Assembly: GCA_958430865.1 (NCBI GenBank)
Contig: CAUDNR010001306.1
Location: 566-16,520, forward strand
Length of the DNA stretch: 15,955 nucleotides
Origin: Entrophospora sp. SA101
Taxonomy: Eukaryota > Glomeromycota > Glomeromycetes > Entrophosporales > Entrophosporaceae
Direction: 5' to 3'
Shown: piece after piece, positions 9,401 to 15,955 of the stretch
Layout: each line of letters starts with the position of its first letter
How positions within the stretch are numbered: position 1 is the stretch's first letter
Notes under the pieces: model-generated
Seen by the model: the letters and a program-made list of their open reading frames with translations, nothing else
Told to the model about the DNA's origin: nothing
The model's database searches: none
Program-made: the position numbers and the translations under genes

Positions 9401-11042
9401 TAAAATCCAAATTATAATTTGTGACTATTTTTAAAAAATCTAGTGCTACTTTGTTATTTAGTTATGAAGTTTGCAAAGCGCGTTAAACGACTAATTATTT
9501 AAAATATTTTTCGTTGTCCGAGATTAAATAAAATACATAAATTTGACTCTTTAGATCATTAGGAAATATTGGTTTTGCAACAGTTTTCTTATTTTTAAAG
9601 CTCAAAATTTTTTCTCAATAAAAAATAAAATTCGGTCAGTTTTCGGTTTGTATACAAAAAAGGTTAGTTTACCTCTTAACCTGCCCGAAAACGAATTGTT
9701 CGAAGCTTTAATTTATCTTCTTGAATTCATTTATGATAATGATAACTGTTTTTTGCTTTGCATTCAACCGATCTTTTTCAATAGTTATTATCATTTTTAA
9801 CATATATATTAATACTTCAAAAGATCCTATATAATTCTTTTCGCTCGATTAATGCATCTGCTCGCCTTGGTATCAATTTGCTTGCTTCTAGAGATCAACA
9901 ACACCATCGATGAAGCAGATGAAATATAAAATGTTGATGCGGTGCATTAATAAACAAATCACTATGCTAGTTTTATCAAAGTGATTAAAATGATCATTTA
10001 TTACTTTTTTTTCAAAGTATAAACGATTGTAGCCGTCTCCACTTGTAGTAATAATTGTAATAATTGTTATCTTTATAATGTTTCAATGAGCCCAAGGATA
10101 GCATAATAAAACATTTCTTTAAATCAACGAGCGGTGCCCGATTTTTCTTTAATATTAATTATAGAGTTGTAAGATTGAAGTTTTAGTGTAGTGAATTTTT
10201 AGCAGGACAGCTTCTCTCTGGAGTACTCTTCCCTGGTCATTTTGTTAAAGAAAGTAATTTTCACGAAAAAACTTTTTTAAAGTAATTTTAACAGCGGCCA
10301 GTAAGTTTTCTATATACACATATGTATCGAGATTTTCTGTTTTCCATATGTTTAATTATATGATATTGATGTCTCTGTCAGATTTTTCACTATAATAGAT
10401 GGATCTCTGACGGCGAAATAAATCAAAATCCGTTGGCAGTTGTATCAATAACCAGCCTACTACTGCTCAAAACTAGTGGGCTTATTTGTATCTTTGAGTC
10501 AAGAAGTTAGGATAATATGGACAAGTTCAATGACTGCCACCATAATCCACAAATTTTATTTTTGAAGACTTCAATGGATTCTCGCTATGTAATGAATTAA
10601 GTTATTATCTTGCCTGTTATGTAAAGACTGATTTATTTGTTTCAAATACAGGCGAGGAGATTGGGGTGAGAGTATTAAAATGAAGCAAACATCATGATAT
10701 TAAATTAATTAATTATTATTACCACAGAGAATAAATTACTCACTTATTTCGTGGCCTTTTCTTCTTAAGGACAGAGATCCTTTTCCGTGAAGATAGAAAT
10801 ATATTTAACAGTCTCTCCAACAAAATGAAGAAACCCAATGCAATTTAATAAAATCAGTGTCCCATCCCCACTTCTGATTTCTTGTTGCGTCATATCCTAC
10901 AGAGCGTGGTTGGTTTCTTTAGAAAGGAGCAATTTTAGTTTTTGGGTTACACGTCTAAATCACGTAGTCACATATGTGATGCGAAAAAAATTTATTTATT
11001 ATATTATAATGTGACCGCATAATTCTGATGATATAAGCAAAA
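9401..11042. other. 1.6-kb stretch without a supported gene
   Basis: No convincing reading frame or RNA gene was found on either strand. The patch 9841-9960 is locally richer in GC, with an open-looking plus-strand reading (LEINNTIDEADEI, then stops) and an inverted pair (ttaatgcatctgc near 9849, gcggtgcattaa near 9939). It may be eroded coding or transposon sequence. The last few hundred bases are presumably the upstream region of the ArsC-like gene, but no defined promoter element can be supported. Confidence 0.45.
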
Positions 11043-11543
11043 ATGTCTTTTCGTCTAAATTTTCAACCAATTCTGACATTAATATATAACCCAAAATGCA
11101 GTAAATCAAACAAAGCTTTACAAATATTGAACGAAACACTTGAGAAAGAGCCTGATATTTTTAAACTTGATGTCTTGGATTATCAAAAACAACCTTTAAC
11201 AAACGACCAACTTCGATCCATTGTTGATTATTTAGGTATAAAAGATAATAATGGTTTCAGTAGTATTCTAAGAAGCGATGACGCAAGTGGAAATGTTAAT
11301 AACAATATTTCTCAGAAGGAAGGAAAAGGAAATACATCTGCAACTGCTACTAATAATACTGCTGAATCTCCAAATATTCCTCTTCCTAGCACAACACAAG
11401 AATTACTTGAAATTGTCAAACAACAACCTATAAGATTACAAAGACCTATTTTAGTTGATTGGAATAAAGGCAAGGCTATTATTGCTCGTCCACCAGAAAA
11501 GATTACTGATTTTTTATATGAATTAGGTTATTTGAAAAAATAA
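11043..11543 (+). CDS. ArsC-like (arsenate reductase family) thioredoxin-fold protein
   Basis: A single uninterrupted 166-residue frame starts at the ATG at 11043. It has the ArsC (glutaredoxin-type arsenate reductase) layout: a beta strand leading into IYNPKCSKSNKALQIL with the nucleophile at Cys19, then LRSDD with Arg77, then RLQRPILVDW with Arg134, then ARPPE with Arg149. These match the Cys12, Arg60, Arg94 and Arg107 set of the E. coli enzyme, so the catalytic set looks complete. The enzyme family reduces arsenate to arsenite using glutathione and glutaredoxin. The substrate here is not shown, and a general redox role is possible. A low-complexity Asn/Ser/Thr-rich insert at about residues 79-117 lengthens it beyond the usual 115-140 residues. 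It has no intron and no obvious signal peptide. The CDC73 relic starts 106 bases downstream on the same strand. Confidence 0.8.
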   Translation: MSFRLNFQPILTLIYNPKCSKSNKALQILNETLEKEPDIFKLDVLDYQKQPLTNDQLRSIVDYLGIKDNNGFSSILRSDDASGNVNNNISQKEGKGNTSATATNNTAESPNIPLPSTTQELLEIVKQQPIRLQRPILVDWNKGKAIIARPPEKITDFLYELGYLKK

Positions 11544-11649
11544 ATAATAATAAATAAATTTAGAAATATGTAATGTTTTCTTAATTTAGAAATTGCATGG
11601 ATGTAATAAATTAAAAAATAAATCTTTTTTAATAAAAAAAAACATCAAG

Positions 11650-12897
11650 ATGGAATCAGATACACAAAATCCACTTGAACTCCTTCGTGAATATAATTTA
11701 CATAAAAAACCTATTCAACTTCTTGATTCAAACCGTAATCCAGTTACTAATATTAAAGATGCCGCTTTTATACAATTTGATCAAATATTTTTCCAAAAGA
11801 TATAACTACAACTTTTATGAATTTTGCCTCAGCAGAATATTATAAACTTGACATCCTTTATCATGGTCTAACCACTAAAAATATCAATTTGACAATTACA
11901 ATGAAGACATATTCAGAATTCAACTTTCAAGTCGTTTAATTTACATTGACCGTCAGAAATGGGTAAGCTACTTAAATGGTCACTCCGCCTCTTTGAATGA
12001 TAAAGAGAATCTCATTCAAGACACGCAGGTAAAGATATTCATTATTAATTCACCTCTGATATATATATGTGTGTATATATATATATTTATAATAATAATT
12101 ATTCATTTTATGTCAAAAGAAAAATGTCGAATTACTGATGATGGAGAAAAATCTAGCAAAAGAAAAAAACAAAAAAAATATAATATATCGAAAGATTCGG
12201 ATTGGTTTGACCAAATTTTAAACCTGCTATATATGATATGATGTATTCTTTTTCTTCCTCTGATAGCGATTCAGAATATTATGAGGAAGTCGAAATAATT
12301 GATTTGGAAGGAGAATCTAATGAAGGATCTGCTGCAATAAATGGTGTATGTATATATATTTATTTATTTATTTGTTATTTTATTTGTTTGATTTTTTACA
12401 CACTTCATGAACGTTTAAAGATATAAGATACTTATATCTGGTATAATAATTAGGTTGATAAATTCCTAAGAATGGCTGGTGAAGTCTTTTTAAAAGGAAA
12501 AAGTCACGATATAAGTTTACATGACAATAGAAACTCACATTCTATTCCTAGAGCAGCAAATCGTTTTATGCAAAAATCCTTTGATAAAAATTTATTAGTT
12601 CCATTGATACTTGTTCCATCTGCTCCCAGTTCTTTTATAAATATGCTTAATGTATAAGATTAACTTTAGGATGTAAGGTAAAGTGTTGTAAATTTTTTAG
12701 AAATTTAGAGACGATTTATATATAAATATATATATATGCTTATTCGCAAATCCAAAAATGTATATATATTTAGATTTATTCCTTCAAATGAAGCTAAAAA
12801 TATTGGTATACGTAAGGGATTGATTTTACATATAACATATAAATAATAGGCATTGTGAACTTACAGACAATACTGCTAAATTTGAAGAATCTGATTG
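11650..12897 (+). pseudogene. CDC73: CDC73 (parafibromin) homologue, frameshifted and 3'-truncated
   Basis: Cdc73 is the Paf1-complex subunit that links elongating RNA polymerase II to chromatin marks. The start MESDTQNPLELLREYNLHKK matches its N-terminus. Then come AEYYKLDILYHGL, LIYIDRQKWVSYLNGHSASL (about 11935-12000), an acidic middle (SSSDSDSEYYEEVEIIDLEG), FLRMAGEVFLKG, and the C-terminal domain opening KNLLVPLILVPSAPSSFINM, FIPSNEAKNIGIRKG and DNTAKFEESDW. Introns at 12029-12119, 12346-12453 and 12652-12700 look normal. Four single-base losses break the frame: near 11783, near 11900, at the second exon start near 12120, and near 12215. Further damage lies at 12710-12770 (AT repeat, no usable donor) and 12843-12848 (TAA TAG). 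The copy stops at DW. The last ~90-100 residues of the domain (usually beginning RVVAVF) are absent and UTP25 sequence follows. The identification is firm, and as given the sequence cannot make a full protein. Confidence 0.82.
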
Positions 12898-12949
12898 GTT
12901 TGTTTTCTATATTATATCTATTATCTTTTTTATACATTATACTTTATAG
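12898..12949 (+). other. Hybrid intron-like junction between CDC73 and UTP25 sequence
   Basis: This 52-nt T-rich segment begins GTTTGT and ends TTTATAG, like an intron. Its left neighbour is CDC73 coding (…EESD then TG) and its right neighbour is UTP25 coding (A, then TCA AAA TAT). Removing it keeps both sides in phase (phase 2 on each), but the joined codon is TGA. The break that fused the two genes probably lies inside or at the edge of this segment. Confidence 0.5.
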
Positions 12950-13957
12950 ATCAAAATATTTAAGACAGACAATCATAATATCAGAATATTTAACACCAGA
13001 AATTAACTCCGCGTTTAATAAATATATGTGTAATATATCAGGAAAATTAAAAATCAAAAAGAAACATTATTCTGGTACTATTGTAAAAGTTATACCACAA
13101 GTTAAACAGGTAAATTCTTTTAAAAAATTTTTATATAATGTAGCAGTAGAAAAATTATTGATCCCAAAATTTGTATGAATTTTATATTTTATAATTAATT
13201 TTTTTTTATTTATGTCATTTTAGATATTTACACGTATTGATTGTTCTTCCTTATTGAAAATAGATGACATACGATTCAAATATTTCATTAAAAAGGTATA
13301 GATTATATATAATATGATATATTTATGAGATTATATTATACAAGCAAATAATATTACATAATATTAATAATAACCATTATTATTTAGTTTTTGCCATCTC
13401 TAAAGAAGAAAAATGGCGGTGAACATCAAGATCATACAATGATTTTTATTCCATTATATTATGATTATGTTAGAATACGAAATTATTTTAATGAAAATGA
13501 TTTTTCATTTGTTGGCATTTGCGAGTGAGCTTTATAAATACGTATATGTACATATGGGGCCTTTTCAATAGAAACGAGGACAACGCCGAAAATCATGATT
13601 TTGGATTAATATACCACCTTTATATGTAACTCTTTAGGTGGAACGTCTTTGTTTCGAAACCATACCCACCTTGCATAGTAAAATTTTCCCTTGAACTTTC
13701 AAAAACAATGGCAAAATCCCTTAATCTTCAATTTTTTCTCAAAACATCATTTTCAACGTTGTCCTCGTTTCTATTGAAAAAATCCATGTATGTGTAATGA
13801 TATTATACTAATTTATATTCTTTTGTTTGATTTGTAAAAGATACACGTCAACTTCAAATGTTAATCGATCACGTACATTTTTTTTGGATGGACGTAAAAA
13901 ATTTATGCTATACACTGAAAGAGCACATTTCTTTAGGAGGTGATATTATTATTATTA

Positions 13958-13990
<33 letters not shown>

Positions 13991-14293
13991 TACTATTATT
14001 GATTATTTTTATACTAATTAATTATTTTAAATTTTAGACATTTTATTCGTGGAATACGTCATCTAATATTTTATGCATTACCAGATCATCCACAATTTTA
14101 TTTAGAATTATTAAATTCACTCGACACCAATCCCGCTAGTGGTAGTGATACTACTAGCAACAATACATGTAAAGTATTATTTATGAAGTATGATCAACTT
14201 CGATTAGAAAGGATTGTCGGTAGTGATCGTATAAACCGAATGATTTCTTCTACTACTTCTGGTGATGATAAAAAGACTTTTGTTTTTACGTAA
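12950..14293 (+). CDS. UTP25: UTP25 homologue, C-terminal third only (five exons, 5'-truncated)
   Basis: Utp25 (DEF/DIEXF) is a helicase-like SSU processome factor needed for 18S rRNA maturation in the nucleolus. Exons 12950-13109, 13224-13295, 13388-13524, 13841-13939 and 14038-14293 join in frame for about 240 residues. They read SKYLRQTIIISEYLTPEINS, VIPQVKQ then IFTRIDC, DIRFKYFIKK, MIFIPLYYDYVRIRNYF, ICEYTSTSNVNRSRTFFLDG, KFMLYTERAHFFRRHFIRG, IRHLIFYALPDHPQFYLELL and VLFMKYDQLRLERIVGSDR. These are the hallmark blocks of the Utp25 C-terminus. All junctions are GT-AG and no frameshift or stop is present. The remaining introns are 114, 92, 316 and 98 nt, the 316-nt one being enlarged by a MITE. 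Full-length family members exceed 700 residues. The upstream two thirds are missing, replaced by the CDC73 relic, so this copy is probably non-functional despite clean exons. Confidence 0.85.
13562..13780. mobile_element. 219-bp MITE with 24-bp perfect terminal inverted repeats, inside a UTP25 intron
   Basis: Positions 13562-13585 (starting ttttcaatagaaacgagg) are the exact reverse complement of 13757-13780. The inverted match continues inward imperfectly (gaaaatcatgattttgg near 13589 against ccaaaacatcattttc-type sequence near 13740), giving ends of about 45 bp. There is no coding capacity inside. It lies within intron 13525-13840. Without it that intron would be 97 nt, in line with the neighbouring introns of 92-114 nt. 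A clear target-site duplication is not visible; the outside flanks catatgggg and ccatgtatg are only partly similar. Confidence 0.88.
13945..14003. repeat. ATT trinucleotide microsatellite
   Basis: About fifteen ATT/TTA units with a few interruptions lie inside the last UTP25 intron (13940-14037). Confidence 0.85.
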
Positions 14294-14750
14294 ACGCTCT
14301 TTTTAAAATAACCTCGAGTATATGGAATGGTGATGATTTGAAAAAGGAAAATTCCAAGAAAACCCCCTTATTTGTAAAATATATTTACTATCTTTATTTT
14401 TTTAAAAAATTTGAATTGTGAGTTTTTAAAAATAAATCTTCATGAACATCGATCTGTTATTGTTCTTTCTTCCCTACCAATTCCCAAATAAATGAATGAG
14501 TGAAATACACCATCTATGATAAATTACTCCATATGGTTCACCTTAGGTGACATAATGATATAAAACTAATGCTTAATGTGAAATTTTCTGCCATCTCAAT
14601 ATTTTGAAAATCAATCGACTACTTTTATCTACATGAAATTTATTGTCTTTAAAATGCTTTGCATAAGACAATTACTAATCTTACTCGGAATTTTCGTTCA
14701 TAAGTACACTTTAAATATGCTTTAAGACCTTGTTTTCTTATCCATATCAT
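14294..14750. other. Spacer downstream of UTP25
   Basis: AT-rich sequence with several AATAAA-like motifs (for example aaataaatc near 14431 and caaataaatg near 14486). On the minus strand a short basic stretch (KQGLKAYLKCTYERKF, about 14690-14742) followed by GTAAGA might be remains of coding sequence interrupted by the neighbouring foldback element. This is weak. Confidence 0.35.
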
Positions 14751-14884
14751 GATTAGTGTTGGTTTCCAAAACTGAGAGTTTCGCAACAGTGCGAAAGTCA
14801 AAAGGTATCGCCATAAATCAAAACTAGTTTTGACCTTTGATTTTGACTTTCGTCTCTTCAAAATAGTTGCGACCAACACTAATC
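14751..14884. mobile_element. 134-bp foldback MITE-like element
   Basis: The ends gattagtgttggt (14751-14763) and accaacactaatc (14872-14884) are exact inverted repeats. Inside them cgaaagtcaaaa (14792-14803) pairs with ttttgactttcg (14841-14852), and a perfect 16-bp palindrome tcaaaactagttttga lies at 14818-14833 near the centre. The whole unit can fold back on itself. It has no coding capacity. A TA target duplication just inside the ends is possible but not certain. It abuts the acidic minus-strand coding fragment and seems to cut it. Confidence 0.75.
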
Positions 14885-15147
14885 TTAATACTGCCTTTTC
14901 CACAGGAGTTGGTCTTTTTTACCAGTGATCTTTTTTCCAACAAACGATCATCGTCATCACCATGATCACTATTATCACCTTCATTACCTTTGTTAATATT
15001 ATCACCATCCTCTTCATCTTTGCAATTATTCTCATCTTTATCTTCTTCTTTTTCTTCATCAGATGGAAATAAATCAAATGGAACTGGATCTAGATGATCA
15101 TATGAAACGAGTTTCGGGGAAACATATATCAGATCAAAAATAAAAAT
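14875..15147 (-). pseudogene. Unidentified acidic coding fragment, cut by the foldback element
   Basis: After a TAA at 15150-15148 the minus strand is open down to the foldback element. It reads IFIFDLIYVSPKLVSYDHLD, then PVPFDLFPSDEEKEEDKDE, then a long Asp/Glu/Asn-rich tract (GDNINKGNEGDNSDHGDDDD), then RLLEKRSLVKKTNSCGKGSI. The ordered start and acidic middle look like real coding rather than chance, but no ATG, donor or acceptor defines it. The frame runs into the terminal repeat at about 14884 and hits a stop inside the element. I do not recognise the family. It may be one exon of a larger minus-strand gene whose other parts have decayed. Confidence 0.35.
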
Positions 15148-15484
15148 TTAAATAGTGTCCCCGAATTCATATGATTGATTTGGAAACAATAATATTAATG
15201 TGTACATACAGGGGATTGTAAATATCTAAGACTGATCGATCACCTCTTTGATGGATAGGATGAATAATAATCTAAGGGTCTTTTCTACCATTACCTTTAT
15301 TTATCTTGGAATTTAGAAATAAGGTCTTATTTCCTTTAACAAGATAATCTAAATCAAAAATAATTATACTTACAGTATAATTTATAATTACTACTAATAT
15401 GATTACTTAAGAAAAGAAAAATATCAATTACTTCTGCTACTACTATTTAGTATTATTATCACTGTATACAAGGCCTACGAAGGA
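15148..15484. other. AT-rich spacer
   Basis: No gene is supported. Short taatatt and actact repeats appear near 15380-15460. Confidence 0.4.
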
Positions 15485-15660
15485 TTAATATTAATATTAA
15501 TATTAATATTAGCATTAGTTCTATTCGAATCATTCGTTTTATTCGAATCATTAGTATTAGTATTAGTATTAGTTCTATTCGAATTATTTGTTTTATTCGA
15601 ATTATTCGTTTTATTCGTTTTATTTAGTATTATTAGTATTAGTATTAATATTCGAATCAT
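15485..15660. repeat. Compound repeat of ATT, AGTATT and ATTCGAATCATT-type units
   Basis: The tract begins with ATTAAT units and moves to alternating blocks of attagtattagt, ctattcgaat and tattcgtttt, each recurring several times with small changes. The minus strand reads as Asn/Thr/Ser low complexity (NKTNDSNRTNTNTN), the plus strand as Leu/Val/Phe repeats, both open. This looks like repeat expansion rather than evidence for a protein. Confidence 0.8.
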
Positions 15661-15955
15661 TCGTTTTTATTGGTCCGATAAAAATCTCCAAACGGGCACT
15701 CCTCGATATTTTGAAATTTTTATTTCATACAATGAGAAATGCAACCAACGTTTAGCTGATTTCCCTTAAGCCACTTTGACTCGAGCAATTCAACCTCCTG
15801 TATTTAGCGAGGATACTTTTGTCCACCTTTAAACAGCAAAATCGGTGGGCAATATATTAATTGTGTATGTTGAAAATATGGATCCTCAACAAATCGCAAA
15901 GGACGGGCCTCAGTATTTGAAGGTACAAAGTCTGAAATGGTGTAGTTTACAATTC
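15659..15955 (+). pseudogene. Unidentified coding relic with two in-frame TAA codons, running off the window
   Basis: A single plus-strand frame continues for 99 codons to the window end. It reads RFYWSDKNLQTGTPRYFEIF, ISYNEKCNQRLADFP, then TAA (15767-15769), ATLTRAIQPPVFSEDTFVHL, TAA (15830-15832), TAKSVGNILIVYVENMDPQQ, IAKDGPQYLK and beyond. Composition is balanced and less AT-rich than the surroundings, so it looks like true coding with two nonsense changes. A GTACAAAG after QYLK could be a splice donor. The frame also stays open upstream through the compound repeat to about 15398, without an ATG. The family is not recognised. An intact gene with introns covering the stops is less likely, because no GT-AG pairs bracket them. 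Confidence 0.4.

Noticed and set aside
11780..12225. Programmed ribosomal frameshifting as the explanation of the CDC73 frame steps
   Set aside because: Four shifts in one gene, one located at an exon start, with no slippery-site and pseudoknot design, fit decay or sequence error better.
11993..12241. Reading straight through the first CDC73 intron as coding
   Set aside because: The segment 12029-12119 has GTAAAG and AG ends and AT-repeat composition, and it would insert a hydrophobic block absent from Cdc73 proteins. The open frame there is fortuitous.
12855..13178. A single 107-residue membrane protein
   Set aside because: It starts at GTG, its hydrophobic part is the T-rich intron-like seam (12898-12949), and its tail reads into a UTP25 intron.
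14649..14903. Minus-strand 84-codon frame as a gene
   Set aside because: It crosses the whole foldback element, so most of its sequence is transposon-derived. The acidic frame upstream is in a different phase.
15475..15660. Asn/Thr-rich 61-codon minus-strand frame
   Set aside because: It is produced entirely by the compound repeat, with no flanking coding support.
1..15955. tRNA, rRNA, CRISPR or prokaryotic defence modules
   Set aside because: No GGTTCGA-type tRNA arm in a foldable context, no regularly spaced direct repeats, and no rRNA-like sequence were seen on reading both strands.

Overview
The window looks like nuclear DNA of a filamentous fungus, most likely an arbuscular mycorrhizal (Glomeromycotina, Rhizophagus-like) species. 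Reasons seen here: very AT-rich DNA with many simple repeats, short GT-AG introns of about 90-140 nt, a BTB-BACK-TLDc protein (a family known to be strongly expanded in Rhizophagus) with a decayed copy beside it, and Tc1-like and foldback transposon debris. The species assignment is inference.

Layout. 1-2650: accessory DNA with a small HTH-like reading frame (minus strand, 288-539), a two-exon hypothetical coiled-coil gene (minus strand, 1471-2151), and a duplicated block. Two 422-bp copies (823-1244 and 2157-2578) are base-for-base identical, while their left flanks have diverged to about 92% and one of them carries stops. 3095-4545: an intact two-exon RCC1/PRP20-type Ran exchange factor gene. 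4546-7220: no intact gene, but a TA-flanked inverted-repeat pair (4909-6135) and a decayed Tc1-like transposase with its right terminus (to 7221). 7321-8967: an intact two-exon BTB-BACK-TLDc gene, followed at 9085-9400 by a relic of the same gene. 9401-11042: no supported gene. 11043-11543: an intact ArsC-like thioredoxin-fold reductase.

11650-14293 is the most unusual part. A decayed copy of CDC73 (parafibromin, Paf1 complex) with four consecutive single-base frame losses stops inside its C-terminal domain at about 12897. It is joined head-to-tail, across an intron-like sequence, to the intact last five exons of UTP25 (SSU processome), which has lost its 5' two thirds. Both break sites are phase 2, but the joined codon would be TGA. 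A 219-bp MITE with 24-bp perfect terminal repeats sits inside a UTP25 intron.

14294-15955: a foldback element (14751-14884) next to an acidic minus-strand coding fragment, a long ATT/ATTCGA-type repeat, and a plus-strand coding relic with two in-frame TAA stops that runs off the window.

The genes do not form a pathway. RCC1, BTB-TLDc and the ArsC-like gene look functional. The rest shows duplication, transposon insertion and gene decay. No prokaryote-type operon, CRISPR array, rRNA or tRNA was seen.
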